Below are positions 36,414 to 44,285 of a DNA stretch of 45,261 bases, piece after piece. The stretch lies in assembly GCA_028280225.1 (NCBI GenBank), contig JANQMF010000035.1:1-45261 (forward strand). The letters run 5' to 3'. The translations under genes and the position numbers were made by a program. A model generated the notes under the pieces. That model saw only the letters and a list, made by a program, of their open reading frames with translations. It was not told where the DNA came from and did no database searches. Position 1 is the stretch's first letter, and every line of letters begins with the position of its first letter. This DNA is from Pseudomonadales bacterium (lineage in GTDB: Bacteria; Pseudomonadota; Gammaproteobacteria; Pseudomonadales; Azotimanducaceae).

Positions 36414-36695
36414 TTATTGGGCGCTGGCCACTCCAGGCGCCTGCTCCGGCGCGTGAATGACCCCCTGAGCATCGACCAGGTAGTAACCACGCTGATGCAT
36501 ACAGGCAAAAAACGGGCCCTGGGTATCCGTACCCAAAGCCTTTCCCCGGTCCATAACGTCTTGTTGGCATTCGGTTTTATCAAAGGCAAACAAATATTCG
36601 CCACCCTGCGGGTGGTACCAGGAAAACGTAGGCGTATTTGACGTACATCCAGCAATCGATAGAACAGCAAATACGAGAGAAATACCTAATTTCAT
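36414..36695 (-). CDS. small lipoprotein, paralogue of the divergent gene
   Basis: 93 residues from the ATG at 36695. The signal peptide MKLGISLVFAVLSIAGC has Cys17 as the lipidation site. The mature part has one Cys in DKTECQQDV and one in FFACMHQRGYYLV. The pattern C-Q ... DT ... F-x(2,4)-C-M-x2-RGY is shared with the divergent 85-residue lipoprotein. No ribosome binding site is visible. The -10 hexamer of a predicted Pho-box promoter ends 6 nt before the ATG, which would make the transcript leaderless. Function unknown. Confidence 0.78.
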   Translation of the reverse strand: MKLGISLVFAVLSIAGCTSNTPTFSWYHPQGGEYLFAFDKTECQQDVMDRGKALGTDTQGPFFACMHQRGYYLVDAQGVIHAPEQAPGVASAQ

Positions 36696-36717
36696 GTTGC
36701 CATTGTCACGCCGGTTT

Positions 36718-36735
36718 ATGACGTGTTTATGACAG
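36718..36735 (-). promoter_or_regulatory. predicted Pho box for the 93-aa lipoprotein
   Basis: The minus strand reads CTGTCATAAACACGTCAT: one perfect heptamer CTGTCAT, a 4-bp spacer AAAC and a second heptamer with 5 of 7 matches. A further half site ATGTCAT lies upstream (36739-36745). GACAAT follows 10 bp downstream as a -10 element. This is the architecture of PhoB-activated promoters. Confidence 0.6.
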
Positions 36736-36895
36736 AAAATGACATAATTCCGCATTATTTGAAAAAAGTGGTGGGGATTTCGTAAAAATCGGCCGAAAAA
36801 CGGCTGTTTAGCACCCGGTTGTAACAATTCGGGCCACAATTTTCGCTATATTTACCACCAGCAATCGATAAACATCACAGTGACGAGGAGAGTTT

Positions 36896-37153
36896 ATGCT
36901 TAAGTATCTCGCAATCGCTATGACAGCCATACTAATTGCCGGCTGCCAAACCAATGTGGCAGAACCCACCCATCGATGGGCTTCTACCAACGACGCTGAC
37001 CGGGCTCAGTATCAACACGACCATGCCAAGTGCCAAAGCCAGGCTGATATCTCAACAAGCCGCGCGGCTTTAGACACTGACAGTGAAGGCTTTTCAGTCT
37101 ACAAACAGTGCATGAACAGCCGCGGCTATGTATTAACCGCTTATAACAACTAG
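36896..37153 (+). CDS. small lipoprotein, paralogue of the divergent gene
   Basis: 85 residues. The signal peptide MLKYLAIAMTAILIAGC has Cys17 lipidated. The mature part carries HAKCQSQAD and YKQCMNSRGYVLTAY, with the same two-cysteine C-Q ... DT/DS ... F ... C-M-x2-RGY layout as the divergent 93-residue lipoprotein. The two cysteines could form a disulfide in the envelope. GAGGAG precedes the ATG, unlike its paralogue. No Pho box is seen on its side of the shared intergenic region. Function unknown. Confidence 0.85.
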   Translation: MLKYLAIAMTAILIAGCQTNVAEPTHRWASTNDADRAQYQHDHAKCQSQADISTSRAALDTDSEGFSVYKQCMNSRGYVLTAYNN

Positions 37154-37176
37154 CGGTCCATAAAACAGACCGCTAG
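37150..37176. terminator. hairpin after the 85-aa lipoprotein
   Basis: CTAGCGGTC and GACCGCTAG form a perfect 9-bp stem around a 9-base A-rich loop, beginning within the stop codon region of the lipoprotein gene. No T-tract follows, so an intrinsic terminator is only possible. Confidence 0.35.
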
Positions 37177-37195
37177 CTGAACCATTTGGCTTGAG

Positions 37196-37221
37196 AGCTG
37201 GCCAACCTGAGTTGGTCAGCT
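37196..37221. terminator. hairpin at the convergent ends of lipoprotein and TonB receptor
   Basis: AGCTGGCCAAC and GTTGGTCAGCT pair over 11 bp with one wobble around the loop CTGA. It lies 7 bp beyond the receptor stop codon. It lacks a clear T-tract but could act bidirectionally or stabilise 3' ends. Confidence 0.4.
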
Positions 37222-37227
37222 TCCCAA

Positions 37228-40002
37228 TCAAAGTTGCCACTTCAAGTCAATTGAAAACGTCGACCCCACGTTCTGCTCAATCACCGTAACCCGGCCTGCA
37301 GAGCCGTCCTGTTCAATTTCCAGTTCGTCATCTAACAGGTTTTGTGCCTTTACCTTAACCGTCAGGTTCTCGGTAGGATACCAACTGTAGACAAAGTCCA
37401 GGGAATGGAACGGCTGTTCAAAAGCGTCATCGTTGCCATCCACACCGGCGAAAAAGATCCGTTCGCCAAAGGCATTGTAGACCAGGGTGGCTGCGTGTTT
37501 CGCATCCGGCGAATCCCAGCCGATCTGCAGGTTAGCTACCCATTCGGAATGCTGGGTTAAGCGGCGGCTGTCATTAGTAATGGACGCCGCTCCGGGCACC
37601 GCCCGGTCCAGTTCCAGGTCCGAGTCGCTGAAGGTGGCATTACCCGCAAGATAGAAGCCTTCCAAGGCTGAAGACAAACTACCCAGCCCTTTCAGCCATT
37701 CTATTTCTGCACCGTAGATTTCCCCGGACTCACCGTTCACAAAGCTGAACAGAATGTTGTCTTCACTGGCACCACCCTGAACAGTTTCAATGGGGTTATC
37801 GATATCCTTCAGGAACAATGATACAGAGAAGCTGTCGCCACTGTCCCACAGCCATTCCGCACGCACGTCATAGTTGGTGACATCAGAAGACTGTAAGGTC
37901 GAACGGCCTTGTACCCGGGCCTCGGTGAGCGGGTCGATAAAGATGGACTCTGTCACTTCGCGGATGTCCGGGCGGGCAACGGTTTCGCTCCAGGCAAAGC
38001 GCAGCTGGAACTCATCCGACCAGAATCCCGGCTGAATGTAGGTTACCGCCAAAGACGGATAATACTCATCGTCCGCGATAACGCCGTCAGCAATCTCCTG
38101 CGGAGTTGCGGCAACCCGGGGCTGGCCAAAGGTCAGAATATCCAGCGGCACCGAAACTTGCACAAAGTCTTCGTAGCGGACCCCGGCGGCGATGCGCCAG
38201 GTTTCGTTAAGCAGCAGGTCGAACTTAGCCCAACTGGCGTCGTTGATCTGCGCAGCAGCATAACTTTCTTCACCAAACTGGCCAATATTCAAGGCAACTT
38301 GAAGACCCGTGGACGAATCCAGGATGTTGGCGTCACTGAATACCTCACTGGGGGTCCCCGAAGATACCGTGTTGAAGCCCGCATCCGTGCTGCCCAGACC
38401 GAAGGTGATCTGCTCAAAAAAGCGGGTTTTGCGCACATAGTCGTAGCCCGCGGCAAGCTCCAGATCCCAACCGTTACCATAGATGGGATAGGTAGCCGAA
38501 AAGCCATTACTTTCCACCTCATCTTCAAGTTCCGCAAAGGTATAACGGCCGGCGGTGAGCGTGGAGCGGATACGCGTATTTAAAATCGCACCCGTTGCCG
38601 GATCCAGGCTGTCCAGAGATTCCATACGCACTTCGTTGGGAATGTCCGTATCTGCTTGAGAATCCGACCAATACCAGGTGTATTCAAGATCCCGCAGCGG
38701 TGCCAGCCAACTGAAGCTGTCACCCAGGATATCCAGGGTGGCGTCGCCCAGGGTATGGCTGCCCGAAATCTGGTTCACTTCCAGCTCCCGCTGTTCGAAG
38801 CGCAACTCGTTGATACGGCCCTGAGCCGGGGAGGTAGGGTCTGCACAGTCATTAAACTGGCCCTGGCCACAGGTCCGGGATACCGAGGCTTCGTCTTCGG
38901 TATTGCGGATGAACATGGAATTGGTGCCAATTTCATGATCTTCGGTAAAGCGCACCCCAAGGCTTAAGGATCCGGTTAGCGACGTTGAGCGCACGGTACG
39001 CTGTGTTTCGGAAAAATCCGAATCCGGCAGGTTAATCCGCCGGTTCACCCGCTCCCGGTTACGCCAGTTATCATCATAGGCGCCCAGGGCCAGGAAACCG
39101 ACTTCCCAGTTTTCCCCCAAAAACCAACGGTAACCGCCGGTGGCTTCCAGGCCAATGTCTGCCGGCAGATCCTTGTCCCGCACATCGATGTTGCGGTTCA
39201 GCTCTGTCGCTAATTGGCGGTTAACGGCTTCAGCCTCTTCAATGGTGTGAAAGCCGCCGTCCTGGCGCAGAACCTCCAGAATATTGCCCGGTGAAAAACT
39301 ACCCCGGTAGGTGCTGATGGCCGTCTGTAAGGCATCCGGCAACTCCCGGGTGCCATCATCGTCACCAAATTTATCATCGTCACCGCCACTATAGGTGAAG
39401 GCATCGTCGCTGTGGTTGGTATTCCAGCCGGATTTGATTTTCAAACCCAGCACGATATCTTCCGGCACCCGCTTGGTACGGATGTTCACGTTGCCGCCGC
39501 CAAAGGCCGCCGGCAGTTCCGGCGAGTAGCCTTTGCTGACCGTCAGAGCGTCTACAATGTCCGCCGGAAAGATATCCAGGGGCAAAACGTTTCGCGTCAG
39601 GTCCGGTGAAGGCACCGCCGCAGAGTTCAATTGGGTGCTGGAGTAGCGTTCACCCAGGCCGCGAACATATACAAATTTCCCTTGGGCCAGGGTCAGGCCG
39701 GGCACCCGGCGCAGGGCCGCGGCAACATCACCGTCACCGACCCGGCCAATGGCCTCAGCGTCCAGCATGTCTACCGGTACACTGGCATCCATGCGCTCGG
39801 ATACAATATCCGTAGCGGCCGCTTTGTACCGGCCAATGACCACCACCTCTTCGATGGTGGCATTGTCAGCGGCGACCACCGGCTGCTCGGGAGCAGTCCC
39901 GGCCTCGTCCGCCTCCTGGGCTTGCGTTGCCGCGGCCAGGCTCAGGACGAGCAAGGCACCGGCAAACTTACGAGTTAGCATTGTCATTATCTTAATTTCC
40001 AT
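37228..40002 (-). CDS. TonB-dependent outer-membrane receptor, predicted Pho-regulated
   Basis: 924 residues. A signal peptide (FAGALLVLSLAAATQAQ) is followed by a TonB-box-like EEVVVIGR near residue 52 and a plug domain (VPGLTLAQGKFVYVRGLGERYSSTQLN ... FGGGNVNIRTKR). A 22-stranded barrel ends in the aromatic-rich STFSIDLKWQL. It transports a substrate across the outer membrane with TonB energy. It is the second gene of an operon with the beta-helix-like lipoprotein (39-bp gap), whose promoter carries a strong Pho box. I infer a phosphate or organophosphorus-related ligand rather than iron, but the ligand cannot be read from sequence. Confidence 0.93.
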   Translation of the reverse strand: MEIKIMTMLTRKFAGALLVLSLAAATQAQEADEAGTAPEQPVVAADNATIEEVVVIGRYKAAATDIVSERMDASVPVDMLDAEAIGRVGDGDVAAALRRVPGLTLAQGKFVYVRGLGERYSSTQLNSAAVPSPDLTRNVLPLDIFPADIVDALTVSKGYSPELPAAFGGGNVNIRTKRVPEDIVLGLKIKSGWNTNHSDDAFTYSGGDDDKFGDDDGTRELPDALQTAISTYRGSFSPGNILEVLRQDGGFHTIEEAEAVNRQLATELNRNIDVRDKDLPADIGLEATGGYRWFLGENWEVGFLALGAYDDNWRNRERVNRRINLPDSDFSETQRTVRSTSLTGSLSLGVRFTEDHEIGTNSMFIRNTEDEASVSRTCGQGQFNDCADPTSPAQGRINELRFEQRELEVNQISGSHTLGDATLDILGDSFSWLAPLRDLEYTWYWSDSQADTDIPNEVRMESLDSLDPATGAILNTRIRSTLTAGRYTFAELEDEVESNGFSATYPIYGNGWDLELAAGYDYVRKTRFFEQITFGLGSTDAGFNTVSSGTPSEVFSDANILDSSTGLQVALNIGQFGEESYAAAQINDASWAKFDLLLNETWRIAAGVRYEDFVQVSVPLDILTFGQPRVAATPQEIADGVIADDEYYPSLAVTYIQPGFWSDEFQLRFAWSETVARPDIREVTESIFIDPLTEARVQGRSTLQSSDVTNYDVRAEWLWDSGDSFSVSLFLKDIDNPIETVQGGASEDNILFSFVNGESGEIYGAEIEWLKGLGSLSSALEGFYLAGNATFSDSDLELDRAVPGAASITNDSRRLTQHSEWVANLQIGWDSPDAKHAATLVYNAFGERIFFAGVDGNDDAFEQPFHSLDFVYSWYPTENLTVKVKAQNLLDDELEIEQDGSAGRVTVIEQNVGSTFSIDLKWQL

Positions 40003-40041
40003 AGCTGTTACGGGTGGTTAACTAAGTCCCCCGAGCCCGCG

Positions 40042-41652
40042 CTAAGGAATAAAGTAAACAGTGCTGTCGAAGCCGAAGGTCCAACCGCCGGCGGTCCAAT
40101 CGTCTACATCACCGTCACCATCAGGGCCCACTGCACCCAGGAATTCATCGCTGGTGTCGCCGTCACCATCGGTATCCGCCAGGGTGATAGTGATCGGGTT
40201 AACCCCATCCGTGGGTGCTGCAAGGGTTTGATAACCGTTAGTTTCAAAAATGACCGCTGCCGCCGTATCCGTGACCACAGCGTTACCCACATTATTGGGA
40301 TACGAAACTGATCCGGTGTCGGTCACCCACTGCAGCACGGTGTCACCATTGGGAAAGGTGGCCGGGTCTTGAGTTTTGGTGGGTTCCGCGCCAGCCAGCA
40401 GGGTACCGGCAATCACCGAATCACCGTCACCCGCCAATTGACCGGTGGAGTCATCGTTCACTTCCAGCAGCTCGTTACCGGTCTGGGAAAGTTCGTTTAA
40501 ACCATGACCGTCATACAGAACGGAATTTAAGATAGTGGCCTGAGTACCACGACGCAGCACAATACCTTCAGAGTCACCATGGGTGCCGCCGTCAAAGTTC
40601 GAAGGAATGCAGGTCAGGTTGATCAGGGTGGGGTTGGTGGTGGGGGTCAGACCCAGATTGTCACCGTCACCGTCACCTTCCACACAGCGGTTGGCGTCGG
40701 TGGGGTTGTGAATAACCAGCGCCGGGCCAACGGTGCCGATATAGCCGTCGGTCCAGTCGATGGAGTCGTCCCGGACATACATCGCCAACAGATTTTCAAC
40801 GTTGACCGCACCACCGAAGAATTCCACACCGTCATCAAAGGTGCTGTACACCTGAATGTTGCGCACGATGGTACCGGAACCCACAGCGTTGAAGGTGATG
40901 CCGTTCAGCTCGTCACCCGGAGCCGCTTCGAAACCGGTGTGTTTAACCACAACGTATTCCAGGTGGCCGGAGCTTTCGTCGTTTACCGCACCGCCAAAGT
41001 TGGATGGCTTACCTTCGGATAACTCGTGACAGTTGTTGTTGGTACGGGCTGCGTCATCACATTGCGAGGTAATGCCGTTGCCGTTAATCACCACACCACC
41101 CCACAGGGAAACGTCAAACTGTCCGGCGGTGCCACTGACCGCATCCGCAAAACCGGTGATGGTAATGGGCCGGGTAGGTGAACCAACAGCCATGATTTGA
41201 GAACCGCGATTGACCAGCAGATAGTCGTCATCCGCAAACGCCAGGGTGGCGCCGGCTTCGATGGTCAATACCGCACCTGTGCCGCCTGCTGGCGCCTCAC
41301 CGGAATCCACATTGACACCCACCTGCAGCACATCGTTAAAGATATGCGCGCCGGTGATAAACGGAACGGTCAGATTAACTTCTAAAGGGTTGTCAGCACC
41401 CACAAAGGCAGAGTCGTAGGTACAGTTGGTACCGTCAAAAGAACCTTGCTGTACGGTGTTAGACGCCGGATCGGTATAGTTGGCGCAAGGGTTATTGCTG
41501 CCGCCACCGCCGTTTGTCACGCTATTGTCATTTGTTGTGGAATTGTCATTCGCGTTAATTTCAACGTCGCTGCCGCCGCCCCCGCAACCGACAAGTACAA
41601 AAATGCTTACCGCTGCAAAAAAGCCAAAACGCATGTCTTTAAAGCACCTCAT
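40042..41652 (-). CDS. surface lipoprotein with beta-helix-like repeats, partner of the TonB receptor
   Basis: 536 residues from the ATG at 41652 (a TTG at 41670 and an ATG at 41634 are alternatives; the last has GAGGTG 10 nt upstream). The lipobox is VLVGC followed by GGGGSDVE, then an Asn/Thr/Ser-rich linker. The body has a repetitive right-handed-helix-like pattern (GVVINGNGI, GHLEYVVVKHTGF, GTIVRNIQVYSTFDDGVEFFGG, VNVENLLAMYVRDDSIDW) with Asp-rich GDGDGDN and DTDGDGDTSDE segments that could bind Ca2+. It probably sits on the cell surface and captures or processes the receptor's ligand. The family is not recognised by name. Confidence 0.8.
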   Translation of the reverse strand: MRCFKDMRFGFFAAVSIFVLVGCGGGGSDVEINANDNSTTNDNSVTNGGGGSNNPCANYTDPASNTVQQGSFDGTNCTYDSAFVGADNPLEVNLTVPFITGAHIFNDVLQVGVNVDSGEAPAGGTGAVLTIEAGATLAFADDDYLLVNRGSQIMAVGSPTRPITITGFADAVSGTAGQFDVSLWGGVVINGNGITSQCDDAARTNNNCHELSEGKPSNFGGAVNDESSGHLEYVVVKHTGFEAAPGDELNGITFNAVGSGTIVRNIQVYSTFDDGVEFFGGAVNVENLLAMYVRDDSIDWTDGYIGTVGPALVIHNPTDANRCVEGDGDGDNLGLTPTTNPTLINLTCIPSNFDGGTHGDSEGIVLRRGTQATILNSVLYDGHGLNELSQTGNELLEVNDDSTGQLAGDGDSVIAGTLLAGAEPTKTQDPATFPNGDTVLQWVTDTGSVSYPNNVGNAVVTDTAAAVIFETNGYQTLAAPTDGVNPITITLADTDGDGDTSDEFLGAVGPDGDGDVDDWTAGGWTFGFDSTVYFIP

Positions 41653-41729
41653 GGTCCTGAATACCCCCAATTGTTAATAGAGTGATCTGTATCACTGTTT
41701 GTGAATTGCGCGCATCTTAGGGAGGGCTC

Positions 41730-41747
41730 GTGACAATAATGTGACAG
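41730..41747 (-). promoter_or_regulatory. Pho box of the beta-helix lipoprotein/TonB-receptor operon
   Basis: The minus strand reads CTGTCACATTATTGTCAC: heptamers CTGTCAC and TTGTCAC separated by ATTA, matching the PhoB consensus CTGTCAT-N4-CTGTCAY at all but one or two positions. Ten bases downstream lies TAAGAT as a -10 hexamer, with no separate -35. The box is about 80-95 bp upstream of the lipoprotein start. Confidence 0.78.
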
Positions 41748-41886
41748 GTTTAGTTTTCTTGATATTGCCCAACGCCCTTCCCCACCCCACAAGCCTTTGA
41801 CGACTAACTTTTTTTCTTCGTGCAGCGCGCTGTCCAAAACGCGTAAAAACCCTAAAAAACCCCGCAAAAACACTACAAATTTAGCT

Positions 41887-41904
41887 TTGTCACAGAACTG
41901 TAAA
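41887..41904 (+). promoter_or_regulatory. weak Pho-box-like site facing the 114-aa gene
   Basis: TTGTCAC, spacer AGAA and CTGTAAA repeat on the 11-bp period of a Pho box on the plus strand. The second heptamer matches at 5 of 7. The downstream -10 (TACGGT, 10 bp later) is poor. Suggestive only because a strong Pho box lies in the same intergenic region. Confidence 0.28.
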
Positions 41905-41947
41905 AAACACGCGTTACGGTAATCTTTTAAATTCTATCTGGTCCATC

Positions 41948-42292
41948 ATGGGGTACCGGAGACTGCTGAAAGACTACATCTCACACGTGGAAGCCATTGT
42001 CGGGGTAGACTTGATCGACATTGCTGCGCTGACTAATGCCTTGAATAAAAGGGATATTGGCGAACTGCGCACCGTGACTGCCGAGCTCAAGCGTGAGTCT
42101 TTTATGCATGGGCTGAGCACAGACCACAATCACACCATCAAACGGCTGCTGGATGAGGGTAAGCTGACCTATCCGGATCTTAAACACCTGACGGGGATTG
42201 AACCGGCTTCGGACCCTGATGACGAACTGACCGATGAACGCCTGGAGCGGATGATTGAGGTTATTTTGTCAGCTCAAGACAACAATAAATAA
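41948..42292 (+). CDS. hypothetical 114-aa helical protein
   Basis: A soluble, largely helical, acidic protein with no signal peptide and no motif I recognise. Features are LLKDYISHVEAIVGVDLIDI, an internal KLTYPDLKHLTGIEP and the acidic tail DPDDELTDERLERMIEVIL. Coding potential is supported by a clean frame with balanced codon use and by a convergent neighbour starting 9 bp after its stop. No clear ribosome binding site precedes the ATG. It shares its upstream region with the Pho-box operon. Confidence 0.6.
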   Translation: MGYRRLLKDYISHVEAIVGVDLIDIAALTNALNKRDIGELRTVTAELKRESFMHGLSTDHNHTIKRLLDEGKLTYPDLKHLTGIEPASDPDDELTDERLERMIEVILSAQDNNK

Positions 42293-42301
42293 TAGGTAGT
42301 G

Positions 42302-42811
42302 CTATTCCGGTCGATTGAGCCGGCGGCGGTACACCGGGCGTTGATCCGTGGTTTGCTCTGCCTCGGGTGGACCATCAGTTGGGTGATCATTATAAACCGG
42401 CCCGTTATTGCCGTGGGGGCTGTAGGGATAGGGCAGGATATACCCAGGGTAGTTGTTGCGCTGAGGCAGATATGGCTGTGCCGCTTGTTGCTGGGCCTGC
42501 AGCTGCTGATCCCGCCGGCGTTGTGCCCGCTGGGCCTCCCGCTGCAAACGAGACTGCTCCAGCGCACCAGCCACTTCCAACATGGCTGCCACCTGTTGTT
42601 CGGAAATCAATTCTGCTGAGGGCACATCACCATTCTCCGGGTCGCCACCCCGCGGTGGCACATTGGTGTCCACACGGTATGCACCCTGGGAGGCTTGGTC
42701 GGAAAATTCCAGTTCGCCGCGCTCATTGGTGGTGACATAAATTTCCGCTTGGGCCGCCGCAGACGTTGCCAAAATTCCCCAAAACGCTAAAAGTCTAACG
42801 CAGGGAAGCAC
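42302..42811 (-). CDS. DUF4124 domain-containing periplasmic protein
   Basis: 169 residues from the GTG at 42811, which has GGGAG 7 nt upstream inside the end of the dehydrogenase gene. The signal peptide (VRLLAFWGILATSAAAQA) precedes a DUF4124 segment (EIYVTTNERGELEFSDQAS). After that come a Gln/Arg-rich coiled stretch (~80-110) and a Pro/Tyr-rich tail. The function of the family is unknown; it is commonly periplasmic. The start overlaps the preceding dehydrogenase by 17 bp, implying translational coupling although no functional link is evident. Confidence 0.8.
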   Translation of the reverse strand: MLPCVRLLAFWGILATSAAAQAEIYVTTNERGELEFSDQASQGAYRVDTNVPPRGGDPENGDVPSAELISEQQVAAMLEVAGALEQSRLQREAQRAQRRRDQQLQAQQQAAQPYLPQRNNYPGYILPYPYSPHGNNGPVYNDHPTDGPPEAEQTTDQRPVYRRRLNRPE

Positions 42812-43961
42812 CCAACAACTCCCGGGCAATCACATGCCGCTGCACCTCGTTGGGGCCTTCGCCAATGCGGCGAATGCGCATTTCACGGTACCAGCGTTCG
42901 AAGGGCAGGTCCTTGGCCACACCCAGCCCGCCAAACATCTGCATGGCGCGATCCACTACCCGCCCGGCAGCCTCGGTGGCCACCAGCTTGGCCATGGCGG
43001 CTTCTTTGCGGAAGGGTTCACCCTGGTGAGCTTTGTTGGCCGCTTCCAAGGTTATCCACAACGACTGTTTGATATCAATTTCGTTGTCCACCAGCATCCA
43101 TTGAATAGCTTGTCGAGACGACAATGGCGCGCCAAAGGTTTGTCGCTGGGGAACATAATCCAGCGCCATTTCCTGCGCCTTTATGGCCACCCCAATACAT
43201 CCTGCGGCATAGGGTATACGTTGGCGGGTGAGGCGGTCGTTGGCTATGGCAAATCCGCGATTAACCTCACCCAGAATATTCTCCTTGGGTACACGCATAT
43301 CTTCAAACTGAAGTTCTGTTGCATAGTGCGCAGACCTTAAGGTGTGCACGATTCTGCGCACGTGAAAGCCCGGGGTATCGGTGTCGACAATAAAACAGGT
43401 CACCCCGTTACGGCCCTTGTCGGCATCCGTGCGCGCAAAGACCAGGCCGTAATCCGCACGGTCCGCACCGCTGATCCACAGTTTAGCGCCATTAATTATC
43501 CAATCGTCACCATCCTGCACCGCTCTGGTTTGAATGGCCCGGGCCGGATCGGAACCTCCGGAAGGTTCGGAAAGCCCAAAAAAACCACGCTTTTCGCCAC
43601 GCAGGGTAGGATACAGATAACGCTCCTTTTGTTCCTCGGTGGCTTCAAAAAGCTGCGCCAAACCCGCACCGCCAAAGGTACCGTAACAAGGCGCGTACAG
43701 GCCGGCACGGTGTTGCGACATTTCCACCGCCAGCAGGGTGCGGGTAACCAGATCTACATCCGGACCGCCATACTCCGGCGGAATACCCAGGCCGTATAAA
43801 CCCATCTCCCGGGTTTTTTCCACCAAACGATCCCGGTCTGCCGGGGCCAGTTCATCAGCATCCGGATCCAGGTCTGCTTCAAGGGGAAGAATTTCTTCTC
43901 TAACAAATCGGCGCACCATACCCACGATCATGGTCTGTTCTTCAGTAAGATTAAGATCCAT
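42795..43961 (-). CDS. acyl-CoA dehydrogenase
   Basis: 388 residues of a complete canonical enzyme. The FAD and substrate loops are LSEPSGGSDPARAIQT and LWISGADRADYGLVFA. The arginine segment is RQTFGAPLSSRQAIQWMLVDNE. MFGGLGVAKDLPFERWYREMRIRRIGEGPNEV carries the catalytic-type Glu368 (GEGP). It introduces a C2=C3 double bond into an acyl-CoA. Its ATG overlaps the stop of the small GIY-YIG-like gene (ATGA), so it is coupled to the TPP-enzyme operon. This one keeps the catalytic Glu that the dehydrogenase at 18561-19691 lacks. Confidence 0.95.
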   Translation of the reverse strand: MDLNLTEEQTMIVGMVRRFVREEILPLEADLDPDADELAPADRDRLVEKTREMGLYGLGIPPEYGGPDVDLVTRTLLAVEMSQHRAGLYAPCYGTFGGAGLAQLFEATEEQKERYLYPTLRGEKRGFFGLSEPSGGSDPARAIQTRAVQDGDDWIINGAKLWISGADRADYGLVFARTDADKGRNGVTCFIVDTDTPGFHVRRIVHTLRSAHYATELQFEDMRVPKENILGEVNRGFAIANDRLTRQRIPYAAGCIGVAIKAQEMALDYVPQRQTFGAPLSSRQAIQWMLVDNEIDIKQSLWITLEAANKAHQGEPFRKEAAMAKLVATEAAGRVVDRAMQMFGGLGVAKDLPFERWYREMRIRRIGEGPNEVQRHVIARELLGASLR

Positions 43962-44284
43962 CAGCCCGGACTCATTCTACCCAGTGAAATTTTGGGATTA
44001 CCCGCGGGTAACCTGCCGTGATCGTGCATGTATACCATCATTAATTCGCGAAAGCGGCTCAAATAACTGGTGGTGATTTCGTGGCGGAAATAACAGGCAT
44101 CAGGATGATCCGCACAGGCTTGGGTCACTTCTCCCCTCAGGCCCTGCAAACTGTTGCCCCCCGCATAACCCATATAGATCACCGTGTTGTCCGCATCGGC
44201 AAGCTGAAATACCCCCATATGGCCCCGCAGCACCACCGCAATCTGACTGACCTCTATCCAGGGTTTGTCCAGCCGGGCAGCCAT
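43961..44284 (-). CDS. small protein resembling a GIY-YIG-like fold
   Basis: 107 residues from the ATG at 44284, one base after the TGA of the TPP-enzyme gene; a longer frame inside that gene is spurious. The pattern MGVFQLADADNTVIYMGYAGG recalls the paired GxY...YxG strands of GIY-YIG domains, and FRHEITTSYLSRFRELMMVYMHDHGRLP could be the following helices. A metal-binding Glu lies in FREL. A nuclease function is not implied. The position between a TPP enzyme and an acyl-CoA dehydrogenase, with overlapping starts and stops on both sides, suggests a linked role. Confidence 0.72.
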   Translation of the reverse strand: MAARLDKPWIEVSQIAVVLRGHMGVFQLADADNTVIYMGYAGGNSLQGLRGEVTQACADHPDACYFRHEITTSYLSRFRELMMVYMHDHGRLPAGNPKISLGRMSPG

Positions 44285-44285
44285 G

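Noticed and set aside
37909-38583. 224-codon plus-strand frame opposite the TonB receptor
   Set aside because: Shadow of the receptor; composition is not protein-like.
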